Origin: Caldilineaceae bacterium
GTDB lineage: Bacteria; Chloroflexota; Anaerolineae; Caldilineales; Caldilineaceae
Assembly (NCBI GenBank): GCA_022824025.1
Contig: JAJEBF010000013.1
Location: 1-64,000 of the forward strand
Length of the DNA stretch: 64,000 nucleotides
Reading direction: 5' to 3'
Numbering within the stretch: the first letter of the stretch is position 1; each line of letters opens with the position of its first letter. Shown piece by piece: positions 17,623 to 27,922 of this stretch. Made by a program: the position numbers and the translations under genes. The notes under the pieces were generated by a model. The model was not told the DNA's origin. It made no database searches and saw nothing but the letters and a program-made list of their open reading frames with translations.

Positions 17623-19164
17623 CTATCTTTCGGTTGCATCAATTGGCTCTGTTTTTGCAAGAATCCCGGCCAATCCCACGCCCTTTCTGGCCCCCCACAC
17701 CAGCGCGATCCCCACCAAAACCAATGTCGGCGCCCACTCCAACAGACGTACCCAGTTCAAGTCCCGCAAGTTCGCCGGATCGATGTAGGTGATATACGAG
17801 AGCGCCACAATGCCGCTCAGCCAGAGCCAGGGCAGCGGCCACAGCCATGTGTGAACAGGCTCATCGTCGCCGGGCGCGAGGAAGGGGAGGAAGGGCATCA
17901 GAATGAGCAGATACCAGGGATGAATGGTGGTCGCCAGCAGGAGGTATCCGCCAATGGGGACCGCGAACCATCGCATCGTCGCCCTCGCGTCCAATCTCCC
18001 GTTGCGTGAGAGCAACCACACGCCCAGTAGAAGAACAACCAGCAGGAAGTAGGCGATCTCCTGGGCTTGGGACATCGCGTCGCCGATTCCCATGTCCCGC
18101 AGCCAGTTCTCCAGCCAGCGGAACAGCCCGCTGTTGAAGTTCCACTGCGCGTTGTAGATGCGCAAGGCTCCAAACAGGCCCCGCCCGTCCAACTCGCCCG
18201 TCAGTCCCCAGCCGGCCCGCAGCGCCGGGGAAACCAGCATTCCAATCGTGAGATAGCCGTAGAGCAGACGGCTTCCCCAGTTCCACCGCCACCAGAATAT
18301 CGGCGTAACGAACAGCGGAATCAGCTTTGTCAACGTCGCCAGCGCGAGCAGGGTGGGTGACAGCAGGGAGAATCCCGGTCGTTCGGACTCGGCGCGTTGA
18401 CGGCCGGCCTGCGATGCCCCGCGTTCGCGTCGTCCTACACAAAGCAGCGCATAGACTGCTGAAACTGTCAGAATGACCATCAGGGCATCCAGGTGCGCCC
18501 CCTGGGCGGTCTCGACGATTACGAGCGGATTCCACAGGTAGATGAACAGCCGATGGGAGGGCAGCCCAACGTATGAAAGCAGTTTGGACACGATGAAAGC
18601 AGTACCCAGGTCGAAGAGCACCGCGGAAACCTGGAAGGAGTGCGCGTCAAGCGGGTAGAAGATGGCGATGACGGCGAAAAACCACTGGGCCGCGGGCATG
18701 TACGGACTCGCCATCCAGGCATGATTCGCCTGGGCGCGAAACGGAACGTCCAGCCAGTCCAGCTGGGAGGCTTCGATGGGATAGGCAAAGGGGCTCACCC
18801 CGTTGGCGGTCACATATCCGTCCCACATGTAACGGAAGACGTCTGAGGAGAGGGTAGGAAACGTCTGCAGGAGCATCCATCTGAAAAGGCATCCTCCGCC
18901 CCAGATCCAAAGAAGCAGATAGGCTCTCTCAATTCCGGAGCTGGGGGCGGAATGAGCGCATCGTCTGTCTCGCCACCATCGTTCAAGCCAGAATAGCGCA
19001 AACGCGTACGCCGTAAATGCCGCGGCATACCACATTAGGAATTCGTCCACTTCGGTCGTTCCCAGGTTGCCGTGACGAAACTGCATGGAGACCATGCCGC
19101 CATAGGCCGCCAGCGAGACGATGGAGATTAGTACGGGCGCAGACCAGGACGTCAGACCGACCAT
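17623..19164 (-). CDS. Polytopic mannosyltransferase-like glycosyltransferase (GT87-like)
   Basis: A 513-residue membrane protein with about 11-13 hydrophobic helices. The segment FPTLSSDVFRYMWDGYV, followed by GVSPFAYPIE, matches the first-loop pattern of GT-C enzymes such as GT87 and related mannosyltransferases that use polyprenyl-phosphate sugars. Later motifs (LATLTKLIPLFVTP, TTIHPWYLLILMPFL) fit the same family. It starts five bases after the ADP-ribosylglycohydrolase stop on the same strand, so it is cotranscribed. The acceptor is unknown; cell-envelope glycans or lipoglycans are likely. Confidence 0.75.
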   Translation of the reverse strand: MVGLTSWSAPVLISIVSLAAYGGMVSMQFRHGNLGTTEVDEFLMWYAAAFTAYAFALFWLERWWRDRRCAHSAPSSGIERAYLLLWIWGGGCLFRWMLLQTFPTLSSDVFRYMWDGYVTANGVSPFAYPIEASQLDWLDVPFRAQANHAWMASPYMPAAQWFFAVIAIFYPLDAHSFQVSAVLFDLGTAFIVSKLLSYVGLPSHRLFIYLWNPLVIVETAQGAHLDALMVILTVSAVYALLCVGRRERGASQAGRQRAESERPGFSLLSPTLLALATLTKLIPLFVTPIFWWRWNWGSRLLYGYLTIGMLVSPALRAGWGLTGELDGRGLFGALRIYNAQWNFNSGLFRWLENWLRDMGIGDAMSQAQEIAYFLLVVLLLGVWLLSRNGRLDARATMRWFAVPIGGYLLLATTIHPWYLLILMPFLPFLAPGDDEPVHTWLWPLPWLWLSGIVALSYITYIDPANLRDLNWVRLLEWAPTLVLVGIALVWGARKGVGLAGILAKTEPIDATER

Positions 19165-19169
19165 GCCGC

Positions 19170-20321
19170 TTAACGCCCTCCCCCTGGCGTCATTTCAGTC
19201 AAGATCCGGTATTCCCCTTGTCCTGTCGTTCCGCCAGCCTGTGAGATCATTGTCTCAGACAGGCTTTGTGTGCGCCGGGCGAACTCCGACACGGTATCGT
19301 AGCGGGGCAGGTCTCCGGTGACGTCCTCATTGAAGTAGATGTCCGTACTGTTGGCAATCGCAGGCGGCAGACCGCCATAGCCGTGGATCAGCCCGAGCAG
19401 ACCGGCGGCGGTGGCCATCGTATTGTCGGCATCCCATCCCGCCAGCGCCGCGATCTCGATCGTACGCAGAATGTCGCTCTCGCCGTACAGCAGGGCCATG
19501 ATGGTCACAGCGAAATTCACGCGCGAGGCCCACCACATCGGGTCGGTGTCGTACTCGTCCCGGATCAATTGCCGCGTTAGCCTCCAGTCGTCAGGACTCT
19601 CCAGATGCCATTGCACGACGCTGTCCACGATGGGGGCGATAATGGTTTCGTCCGGGGTCAGCTGTCGCGCGGCGGAGATCAGGGCAGGCACGTCATCTTC
19701 GAAGAAGGCCAGGCTGTAGAGCGTAGCGAAGAAGACGCTGGCCTCCACCGCAGGGCCGCTGTTCGTGACGCGGGCAAAGCGCTCAGCGTACAGGGCGGCC
19801 AGCCCCGGCATTCCTGGCGTCAACATCCCGAAAAGCTCGGTCTGCAGCTGGGCGTCGATGGACCAGGCGCCGTCGGGGTTGTTTTCGGCGTTCCCTGTCT
19901 CGGGGGGAAGGAGGCCTTCGTCCATCAGGTCGCGCGCCCGGCGCGTCGACACCCAGATGTCGTGGTTCAGATGATCGACCCATTCCAGGCGAATCACTTC
20001 GGCTGTGGGTTGGAGGCCGTGCGTTTCGAGAATGTGGAGGTCCACCCATTCGACGTGCGTGTCATCGTCGGTGGACCACTCTTCAAAATGCACGGGGGAG
20101 AAAGACCCTGGAGGGCCTGGCTCTTCGATGTACACGCCCTGCAGGTGGAGGCCCGAATGGTTGGCGAACATGGTTGCCTGCCAGGCGCCGTACACCTTGT
20201 CGAGGTACTCTTCTGCCGTGAGAACCTGGACACGGGGCGCGGGTTCCGGCCGGGCAAGGCCGATGAGGAAGACGAATGCAAGCCAGACGGCTGCGGTCGG
20301 CGCGACGATGCGTCGGTCCAT
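19170..20321 (-). CDS. Exported ADP-ribosylglycohydrolase family protein
   Basis: A 383-residue protein with an N-terminal hydrophobic signal (about residues 5-25, ending in an ARPEPAP stretch) and an ADP-ribosylglycohydrolase fold. The N-terminal metal-site motif is WSTDDDTHVEW and the second is AGWDADNTMATAAGLLGL, the equivalent of GGDxDT in DraG/ARH. These residues hold the binuclear magnesium site, so the enzyme looks catalytically competent. Family members remove ADP-ribose from proteins or small molecules; an exported form is unusual, and its substrate may be something other than ADP-ribosyl-protein. It is followed by the GT87-like gene. Confidence 0.8.
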   Translation of the reverse strand: MDRRIVAPTAAVWLAFVFLIGLARPEPAPRVQVLTAEEYLDKVYGAWQATMFANHSGLHLQGVYIEEPGPPGSFSPVHFEEWSTDDDTHVEWVDLHILETHGLQPTAEVIRLEWVDHLNHDIWVSTRRARDLMDEGLLPPETGNAENNPDGAWSIDAQLQTELFGMLTPGMPGLAALYAERFARVTNSGPAVEASVFFATLYSLAFFEDDVPALISAARQLTPDETIIAPIVDSVVQWHLESPDDWRLTRQLIRDEYDTDPMWWASRVNFAVTIMALLYGESDILRTIEIAALAGWDADNTMATAAGLLGLIHGYGGLPPAIANSTDIYFNEDVTGDLPRYDTVSEFARRTQSLSETMISQAGGTTGQGEYRILTEMTPGGGR

Positions 20322-20329
20322 GAGGAAAG

Positions 20330-20382
20330 TCCTTCAGTTGGCGGCTGCCGGGTATTCACTATGGGGCAGTATAACTGAAGGA
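20330..20382 (-). promoter_or_regulatory. Inverted repeat over the leader of the ADP-ribosylglycohydrolase gene
   Basis: TCCTTCAGTT (20330-20339) and AACTGAAGGA (20373-20382) are perfect 10-bp arms separated by 33 bp. The right arm overlaps a TATACT box on the minus strand (20368-20373), a possible -10 element for the gene starting at 20321. The arrangement could be an operator or a leader stem-loop. No good -35 is visible. The rest of 20383-20587 shows no gene. Confidence 0.4.
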
Positions 20383-20587
20383 AGAAGAGGAGAAAACTTG
20401 AAGAAGGATTCCTGACCGGAAACTGATGCTACGAATCCGGCCGGAACCCTTAGCAGTGTTTCAATATACAAGGACTACATTCGCGGGATCACTTCGCGCG
20501 CCTTGGGAGTTTTTGGACTTGATTGAACTCTGTAGAGGCGTGTTCAATACACGCTCAACCCTGAGGACATGCCCAAAGTGGAGTTTC

Positions 20588-21034
20588 TCAGGATTCAGGG
20601 CTCTGCGTCTGCAGGGCAGGATGGAAGTAGGTGGCGGCGATGGCCAGGATCGCCGCCAGAGCCAGGATTCCGGGAGCAAGCAGTGGATTCCCGCCGTGCA
20701 GCGTATCATTGAGCAGGACTGAGAAAGTCGCGTTGGGTCGGATCTCCCGGGCAAACTCCCAGTTGTGCTCTATGTGTTCATAGAGGCCGAAGAGACTCCC
20801 GAACAGCGTGACCCCCATCACGATTCGCAGCGCCCGGATGGCATTCCGCCCCGGACGGAAGAGCGCGACCGCAACCACGGCCGCGCCCAACGCGCAAAGG
20901 ATGAACGGCAACAGTTGGGTGGGACTGCCGGTGTGTTCCTCCAACCAGAGCTCCACAACGGTAAAGAGGCAGCTGAAACCGGAAACAGCGAGTAGAAATT
21001 TACGGTAACGGCTGACCAGCGTATCCGAATTCAT
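20588..21034 (-). CDS. Four-helix membrane protein of unknown function
   Basis: A 148-residue protein with four predicted membrane segments (around residues 12-28, 40-58, 68-84 and 115-135). It carries a conserved-looking acidic/His stretch, YEHIEHNWEFAREIRPNAT, between helices three and four. I recognise no named family. It starts four bases after the stop of the helix-hairpin-helix lipoprotein and is the last gene of the exporter operon running from 26153. Confidence 0.75.
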   Translation of the reverse strand: MNSDTLVSRYRKFLLAVSGFSCLFTVVELWLEEHTGSPTQLLPFILCALGAAVVAVALFRPGRNAIRALRIVMGVTLFGSLFGLYEHIEHNWEFAREIRPNATFSVLLNDTLHGGNPLLAPGILALAAILAIAATYFHPALQTQSPES

Positions 21035-21038
21035 GAAA

Positions 21039-21596
21039 TCACTCGTTCAGGTACGTTGCTGCCGCCTGAAGCTGTTCGGCATCGACGAAGGCCGAGAGCG
21101 CTTCCAAAAAGGCTTCGTTGGAGTCAAATGGCCGGGCGGCCATCAGCGCCTGCGCGCCTTCGTCATCCAGTCCTGGAATCTGCTTCAGCGTTTCCGCGTC
21201 TGACTCGTTGACATCAACGGGAACGTAGATATACGCTTCGTAATACGCAACTTGCTCGTCATCGACATACTTGCCGATTTCTCTGCGAAATTGTTGGATG
21301 CTGACATAGGGCTGATATTCGAAGAACTCGCGGACCATGCGGCTGCCGAAGCCGGGAATCGTTTCCAGCAGTTGTTCGCGGGTCATGTCGTTCAGATTGA
21401 TCCTGTCCAGAACAATTTCCTCACCCGAATCGGGGCTTTCAGAGGCGGCGCCTTCTGAAGGTTCTGCAGAGACCGAAGCTTCCTGGGCCGGCGCGGAAGG
21501 TTCCTCCGGCGAGGGAAGCATCATACAGGCGCCCAGCGTCAGAGCGAGAACCATCGGCGCAACAGTTCGCGCTGCATTTCTCAAATAGCGATCCAT
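21039..21596 (-). CDS. Helix-hairpin-helix (ComEA-like) lipoprotein
   Basis: A 185-residue exported protein. The signal ends in LTLGAC with lipobox Cys24, then an acidic Pro/Ser/Glu linker to about residue 60. The remainder is two HhH-type units: INLNDMTREQLLETIPGFGS with the partner helix, and VDVNESDAETLKQIPGLDDE. The N-x-x-x-x-x-L-x-x-x-PG pattern is that of ComEA-type DNA-binding domains. ComEA proteins bind incoming DNA outside the membrane; whether this one binds DNA is not known. It lies 77 bp after an ABC permease in the same operon, which is not a competence context. Confidence 0.8.
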   Translation of the reverse strand: MDRYLRNAARTVAPMVLALTLGACMMLPSPEEPSAPAQEASVSAEPSEGAASESPDSGEEIVLDRINLNDMTREQLLETIPGFGSRMVREFFEYQPYVSIQQFRREIGKYVDDEQVAYYEAYIYVPVDVNESDAETLKQIPGLDDEGAQALMAARPFDSNEAFLEALSAFVDAEQLQAAATYLNE

Positions 21597-21673
21597 CTAC
21601 AGTTACTCCCGAAGTCTTGGGGGCTGAGATTTCGATAGCCCAAAAGTTTGACCAATCACGGTCCTGATGAAAA

Positions 21674-22990
<1,317 letters not shown>

Positions 22991-23074
22991 CTGCTGTCCA
23001 TCTCCTAATCATCTCAGTGAAGCAATCACAACAGTGACAGTGACCCGCCTGGCCTAAACACAGTCGGGTTCAGG

Positions 23075-23791
23075 TCAGGATACCACGAGCCGTTCCATTT
23101 CACTCTCAGGGGACACGACACGACCATCAAGGACGTTCACCGTGCGTTGCGCCTCCAACGCACGGTCCGGCTCATGCGTCACCATCACGATGGTCGCGCC
23201 TTGCTGGTGAAGTCGGTGAAAGATCGCCATAATTTCGGCGCTAGAGCGGGTGTCAAGGTTTCCCGTGGGCTCGTCTGCAAGGATCAGCGAGGGATCGTTG
23301 ATGAGCGCCCTGGCAATTGCCACTCTCTGCTGCTGGCCGCCCGACAACTCAGTGGGCAAGTGATGCAACCGGTCGCCAAGGCCGACAAGCTCCAACAACT
23401 CGGCGGCCCTGTCGCTGCGCTGCTCCTCGCTCCAATTCTGAAAACCATTATACATCATCGGCAACATGACGTTTTTTCGGGCGCTCAGGCGGGGCAGCAG
23501 GTTGTAGGACTGAAAGACGAAGCCAACCTTGCGGTTGCGAACTGAGGCCAGTTGATCCCGGTTCATCTGGCTGACATCCTCCCCGTCAAGGATGTAGAGG
23601 CCGCTCGTAGCTCGGTCGAGACATCCGATAATGTTCATCAGAGTGGACTTGCCTGAGCCGGATGGACCCATGATTGCAACAAAATCCCCTCTTTCCACCT
23701 GCAGATCCAACTCAATCAGCGCATGGACGGCGATATCGCCTTCACCGTAGGTCTTCGTCATCCTGTGAATTTCAATTACGAATTCGCTCAT
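23075..23791 (-). CDS. MacB-type ABC transporter ATP-binding protein
   Basis: A 238-residue ATPase of the LolD/MacB group. Walker A is GPSGSGKST at residues 42-50, the signature [15 protein letters not shown] lies near residue 145, and Walker [13 protein letters not shown] follows. The A-loop tyrosine is in MTKTYGEGD and the switch His in MVTHEPD. It drives the permease encoded 84 bp downstream. The HlyD-like adaptor is upstream, completing a MacA-MacB-like exporter with split ATPase and permease. Confidence 0.93.
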   Translation of the reverse strand: MSEFVIEIHRMTKTYGEGDIAVHALIELDLQVERGDFVAIMGPSGSGKSTLMNIIGCLDRATSGLYILDGEDVSQMNRDQLASVRNRKVGFVFQSYNLLPRLSARKNVMLPMMYNGFQNWSEEQRSDRAAELLELVGLGDRLHHLPTELSGGQQQRVAIARALINDPSLILADEPTGNLDTRSSAEIMAIFHRLHQQGATIVMVTHEPDRALEAQRTVNVLDGRVVSPESEMERLVVS

Positions 23792-23840
23792 GGCGGCGCC
23801 GCCTTGAAATGGTGGCCAGGCTCTTTGCGCATCACAACGC

Positions 23841-25364
23841 TCAGTTGCTCCCTACTTGCGCATCCCCTGTGCTGATGTTTTCGCCTTCGTCAAGTCCCGA
23901 CAAGATTTCGGCGCTCACGAAATTCCTCAGCCCCACTTGCACAGGCCGAAACTCAAGCTCCTCATTTGCGCCGACAACGAATACCGCGTGCTGTCCGGGG
24001 CTGATCTCGCGCAATGCCTGGACCGGGATGAGAAGGGCGTTGCGCGCTTCGCCGGCGATGATCTCAACTTCGGCGTTCATCCCAAAGAGCAGCGGCGCGG
24101 CATGTTGCATCATGTCGATGCTGGCCCAGGCCTGGATTGCGGAGGCCCCATCGACTTCGACCAGGGCCGGCTCCACTCGGGTGATCTCGCCGGTGTAGGT
24201 GTACTCTGGGAACGCTTCAAACACGATGCTGACAGGGAATCCGGGCACGGCCGCGGCAATGTCCAGCTCCTCGACCCAGAAACGGACCTGGGCGACGTTG
24301 TTATCTGCCAGCCCGATAATCGGGCCGCCTGAAACGGAATCTCCTTGCTGAATGTCGACCGCAGTGACGACGCCGGCAAGGGGAGCCCGAACTGTGCCGC
24401 CCTCGATCTCTCGTTCGACATCAGCCGCGGCCAGGCGGGCCTGTTCGACCGCAAGTTCGGCCCTCTCCAACTCTTCCGCGCTGGGCCCGTCGAGCAGGTC
24501 CTCCAGCGCGGCGCGATTCTGTTCCACCTTCGCCCGCGCCGCGGCGACATCCAGATCTTCGGCGCCCTGAAGCAGCAGATTTAACGTATTTTGGGCTTGC
24601 AGCACCCTGGCCCTGGCTGATTCGATCTCGTCTTCCGACGCGCCGGCGACGCCTATGTTGTACTGGGCCAGCGCCTTTTCATAGGCAAGTGTCGCGGCCT
24701 GCAGGTCAGCCGCTTGCGAAGTTGTGCCGACATCGTTGCGCCACGCCACCCTGTCGTAGGCAGACTGGGCCTCGGCGAGCGCGACCTCCGCGGATTTCAG
24801 ATCGGCCTGCAGGCTCGTCATTGTGTCCTGGGACGGGCCGGCCTGCAACGTGTTCAGGGCGCTTTGCGCGCTGACAAGCTCGCTGCGGGCCGCATTGACC
24901 TCTTCCGCGGTGGGAGGCGCGACCAGGCGGTCATATTCCGCCTGCGCCGAGGCCAGACTGGACTGCGCGGCTGCCAGCTCCGCGCCGCCCGCCTCACCGG
25001 TCAGTTCGATCAGCTCGATCTCTGCCAAACGCAGATTGATCTGGGCCGAAATGAGTTGCGAATTCAGGTCCGAATCGTACGCAAGGGTCGCCAGAATCTG
25101 GTCAGCGTCAACGTGGTCACCCACCTGGGCCGCCACGCTGCTGACGATCCCGCTGCTGCGAAAACCTACCTTCGTCTCCTCGCCGGCGAAGAGCGTGCCG
25201 ATTCCCCCTGCGGTCAGGACAAGGTCACCGCGGCGGACCTGTGCGGTCTGGAGTTCGGGTTCTACAGCTTCCGCAGGGGCGGTTACGAAATAGGTGTTGT
25301 AGCCGTAGTAGGCTCCCGTTCCAAAAATGAGAAGCGCTGCGAGACTCAGAAGGAAGGTCTTCAT
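23841..25364 (-). CDS. HlyD/MacA family periplasmic adaptor-like protein
   Basis: A 507-residue membrane-fusion type protein. An N-terminal hydrophobic anchor (residues 1-25) is followed by a biotinyl-lipoyl-like half (GIVSSVAAQVGDHVDADQIL). A very long alpha-helical coiled coil rich in Ala, Glu and Leu runs from about residue 105 to 325, then the second lipoyl half (GTVRAPLAGVVTAVDIQQGD) and beta-barrel domains. In a monoderm such proteins act as extracytoplasmic partners of MacB-like permeases. The coiled coil is long for MacA. It lies between the Gly-rich lipoprotein and the ATPase with about 50 bp on each side. Confidence 0.9.
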   Translation of the reverse strand: MKTFLLSLAALLIFGTGAYYGYNTYFVTAPAEAVEPELQTAQVRRGDLVLTAGGIGTLFAGEETKVGFRSSGIVSSVAAQVGDHVDADQILATLAYDSDLNSQLISAQINLRLAEIELIELTGEAGGAELAAAQSSLASAQAEYDRLVAPPTAEEVNAARSELVSAQSALNTLQAGPSQDTMTSLQADLKSAEVALAEAQSAYDRVAWRNDVGTTSQAADLQAATLAYEKALAQYNIGVAGASEDEIESARARVLQAQNTLNLLLQGAEDLDVAAARAKVEQNRAALEDLLDGPSAEELERAELAVEQARLAAADVEREIEGGTVRAPLAGVVTAVDIQQGDSVSGGPIIGLADNNVAQVRFWVEELDIAAAVPGFPVSIVFEAFPEYTYTGEITRVEPALVEVDGASAIQAWASIDMMQHAAPLLFGMNAEVEIIAGEARNALLIPVQALREISPGQHAVFVVGANEELEFRPVQVGLRNFVSAEILSGLDEGENISTGDAQVGSN

Positions 25365-25412
25365 TTCTCGTCTCCGTTCTCCACCGCATGGCTATATGGC
25401 GCGGCCACGTTG

Positions 25413-26153
25413 TTAGAGTGAAGCCTTGGACTCAAGAAGCTCGATCAGGGAGGACATCAGTTGACCGAAGCGGCCGCCGGCTCCGCCAGGGCCTCCTTGC
25501 CCGCCTCCGCCTTGAAAGCCCCCTTCGGGAACTTCAACTCCCATTTCCTGCAGGCGCTCCTGGCGTTCTTCGGGAGAGAGATTCTGCATCTCCTGACGGA
25601 AGGCGGCGCGCTCTTCTGCAGACATGTCCGCAAAAATGCCGCCGGCCCTGTCCTGGCCCCCTTGTCCTCCCTGCCTGCCCTGTCCTCCTTGGCCAAGCTG
25701 GGGCAGCTCTATGCCATTCGCTTGCGCCCAGTCATTCAAATCGGTGAAGGTCAGCTGCATGGCCGCGATGGCTTCAATCTGCGCGTCGGTCAGGACTCCT
25801 TCAATCTGGCGGAGAATCGCGGCCCGCTCAGTCTGGTTCTGAATGGTTCCACTCTGAAGAGCTTGCCACAGAACCAGCATTGAGGCAGCCTGCGCTCCGT
25901 TGACAGCGTCGTCGGTCTCTTCAAGCAGCATGATCCCCAGAATAAGCTGGTTTGTCGGCGGTAGGGCTCCCTCAAAGGAGTTGTCCAGTTGGGAAGTTGA
26001 CTGGCCTCCGTTTGTGGTTACAGATTCACTTTCTTGCGATGGGCCGGCGCTGACCTCGCCAGCGCTTGCAGCCGGGGAATCGTTGTTTCCGTTACATGCG
26101 GAAAGCGTCGCGACAGTTATAGCGATGAGAAAGACGGCATAGGCTCGTTTCAT
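25413..26153 (-). CDS. Gly/Gln-rich lipoprotein heading the exporter operon
   Basis: A 246-residue lipoprotein (lipobox LSAC, Cys20). After an Asn/Ser-rich linker there is a helical region (LILGIMLLEETDDAVNGAQA, then TERAAILRQIEGVLTDAQIE). Next come two low-complexity Gly/Gln stretches around a charged helix with MSAEERAAFRQEMQNLSPEE. The paired xLTxxQ/LSPEE-like helices recall Spy/CpxP-type proteins, but the similarity is weak. It is the first gene of the operon HlyD-MacB ATPase-permease-HhH lipoprotein-membrane protein. A role in sensing or chaperoning envelope stress is possible but is only inference. Confidence 0.75.
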   Translation of the reverse strand: MKRAYAVFLIAITVATLSACNGNNDSPAASAGEVSAGPSQESESVTTNGGQSTSQLDNSFEGALPPTNQLILGIMLLEETDDAVNGAQAASMLVLWQALQSGTIQNQTERAAILRQIEGVLTDAQIEAIAAMQLTFTDLNDWAQANGIELPQLGQGGQGRQGGQGGQDRAGGIFADMSAEERAAFRQEMQNLSPEERQERLQEMGVEVPEGGFQGGGGQGGPGGAGGRFGQLMSSLIELLESKASL

Positions 26154-26180
26154 GTCCTCAGCTTCCTTTCAGCAGAAAGC

Positions 26181-26212
26181 GCGTCAGTGGCGGCAATTCA
26201 CGACACTGACGC
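26181..26212 (-). promoter_or_regulatory. Inverted repeat in the leader of the exporter operon
   Basis: GCGTCAGTG (26181-26189) and CACTGACGC (26204-26212) are perfect 9-bp arms around 14 nt, lying 28-59 bp before the start of the lipoprotein gene. It could be an operator for a dimeric regulator or a leader hairpin. Confidence 0.45.
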
Positions 26213-26255
26213 TATCTTGTGGCCAGATTCTGATATCTATTCTATTGGTTGCCTG

Positions 26256-26277
26256 TTAACGTGATATTAACACGATA
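26256..26277. promoter_or_regulatory. Tandem 11-bp direct repeat, candidate response-regulator boxes
   Basis: TTAACGTGATA (26256-26266) is followed immediately by TTAACACGATA (26267-26277), nine of eleven positions identical, so the TTAAC cores are exactly 11 bp apart. Two cores one helical turn apart are the usual layout of OmpR/PhoB-family sites. The pair lies just over 100 bp upstream of the exporter operon; an OmpR-type two-component system is encoded 5 kb away. Confidence 0.45.
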
Positions 26278-26306
26278 TTGAGATGCCACAACATAGGAGA
26301 TTCGCG

Positions 26307-26324
26307 GCCTCAATTGGTTGAGGC
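26307..26324. other. Short perfect hairpin in the 26154-26671 intergenic region
   Basis: GCCTCAA (26307-26313) and TTGAGGC (26318-26324) flank a TTGG loop. It has no T-run on either strand. It could contribute to ending the phosphotransferase transcript. From here to 26671 I see no gene or further signal. Confidence 0.3.
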
Positions 26325-26671
26325 GGCCTTATCAGAAGGTCTTTTCCTGCGTGGAATTCAGCCGCGTGTCTCTCCAATTGGCCCCCAACCGCATACTGAC
26401 CTCTTTGGGAAACAACCTTTGCCGGCGCGGCTCATGGGATAACGGAGAGGATACGCGACAACGGGGAATCGAAGCAGGATCATTCGAACCGCAGATGTCA
26501 GCGTTCAGAACTGCTGCGATCAATGGCGGGGCGGAGGCTCAGGCGTGAGAGGAGGGGGCAAGGGGAAGGGACACAGGGCAAAGGAGGCGCACATTTCGAG
26601 CTGCCCTTGGGAAGTCGTGTTGAGACCTGCTGCCGCTCATCGCGACGCCCACAAATCCGGAGGGCAGGCGA

Positions 26672-27922
26672 CTATTCAAGGCGTTCGGCCACCAGTCTGA
26701 AGCTGTCCAGTGTGCGCTTGAGCCAGTCTTGCGAAGGTCTGCGGACTGTGTTGGTTGTGACACGGAACAGGCATACGGCCTCCCGCAGGTTGAGGTCGTA
26801 TTCGCTCCAGCGGAAGCGGTCCAATGCCGCGGTCCGGAGTTGATCGTAATATGCGCCGCTCACGTCCCTTTTTCGACCGCCCCCAATACAGGAAGTCCAC
26901 TTCAGATGGGCCAGGAAGTTGCCGATGTCCAGCATCGGGTCTCCGGGGCCGGCTTCTTCAAAGTCGACGACTGCCACGCGCCCGTCGGGCAGGACCAGGA
27001 GCTGGTCATCGTAGAGGTCATTATGTGCGACAGTTGAAGGCTGCCAGGAACGAACGAAAGGATCCAGCCGCTGGATGACATCCTCCAAGAGCCGTAGGGC
27101 GAGGTCGTCGTTTCGTAGCGCGTGCCGGAAGGTTCGCATGGCTCTTCGGAACGCTCCCCTGAGGTCAAACGCGCGCCGATCCGTCCCGACAGGTGCGTCC
27201 CATAGGCCTTCCAGGCTGTCAAGAATCCCTGTGGGACTTGGTGGCCTACCGCGGCGCATGAGCTGTCGAAGGTTTCTCCCCGGGATTTCGGACAGCCAGA
27301 CAAGGCCGCCCTCATGCCAGCATCCAACGATACGAGGCACTACGAAGCCTGAGCTTTCCAGGAGTTCGTAGGCCTCCAGCAGGTTTGGCAGCGCGGTGGG
27401 CCGGACGACGCGAGCATAGAGTTTAATTCCCCCGGTCCTGTGTCGGAGAACGGCGCGGCTGCCAGGGCGGTAACGAATCATGTTGACGCGAAGCCTGCGG
27501 CGGGGAAACGCGAAGGCATGTTTGTTTAGCAGTCCCAGAGCCGTATCGGGATGAGCCGCCGGTTCGAGCCCTGGCAGCTGGCGGTCTTGCGGATAGCGGG
27601 AGAATGCGGGAGGCTTTCCTCTTTCCAGCCTGAAATTAATTATCTCAGACGGAATGTAAGAGTCGGGATCCCAGTCGGCAAAGTAGCTGACAACGGCAGA
27701 TCTTCCAGGAATATGGCTGAATTGGCGTATACGGAACTGGCCTGGCGCTGTGTCCAGGTCCAGGAAGTGTTCGCGAGCGGCTTGCCAGACCCAGTCGCCG
27801 TCAAAGAGTCGTGGCAACTCAGGCAGGTTCGGGTCTTCGGGGAAGTCCACCCGAGGATGGAGAGGGATGGTTGCCGCCTGGTTGCCCGCCTGGTTGCCCG
27901 CCTGTTTCCTAGCTGCTGACAC
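26672..27922 (-). CDS. Aminoglycoside-phosphotransferase-family kinase
   Basis: A 416-residue protein of the APH/choline-kinase fold. The catalytic loop is VAHNDLYDDQLL (Asp as catalytic base, Asn/Gln as metal ligand position) and the metal-binding Asp is in VAVVDFEEAGPGDP. An N-lobe with RYRPGSRAVLRHRTGG and a Lys-containing strand IKLYARVV precedes it. Family members phosphorylate small hydroxylated molecules or sugars; the substrate here is unknown. The N-terminal repeat QAGNQAGNQAA reflects a short tandem DNA repeat. The first 14 bases overlap the end of the upstream FN3-protein gene, so translation is coupled. Confidence 0.8.
   Translation of the reverse strand: MSAARKQAGNQAGNQAATIPLHPRVDFPEDPNLPELPRLFDGDWVWQAAREHFLDLDTAPGQFRIRQFSHIPGRSAVVSYFADWDPDSYIPSEIINFRLERGKPPAFSRYPQDRQLPGLEPAAHPDTALGLLNKHAFAFPRRRLRVNMIRYRPGSRAVLRHRTGGIKLYARVVRPTALPNLLEAYELLESSGFVVPRIVGCWHEGGLVWLSEIPGRNLRQLMRRGRPPSPTGILDSLEGLWDAPVGTDRRAFDLRGAFRRAMRTFRHALRNDDLALRLLEDVIQRLDPFVRSWQPSTVAHNDLYDDQLLVLPDGRVAVVDFEEAGPGDPMLDIGNFLAHLKWTSCIGGGRKRDVSGAYYDQLRTAALDRFRWSEYDLNLREAVCLFRVTTNTVRRPSQDWLKRTLDSFRLVAERLE

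Noticed and set aside
21039-21596. Competence gene comEA
   Set aside because: The HhH motif fits, but the gene is in an exporter operon, the protein has two HhH units, and no other competence gene is near.
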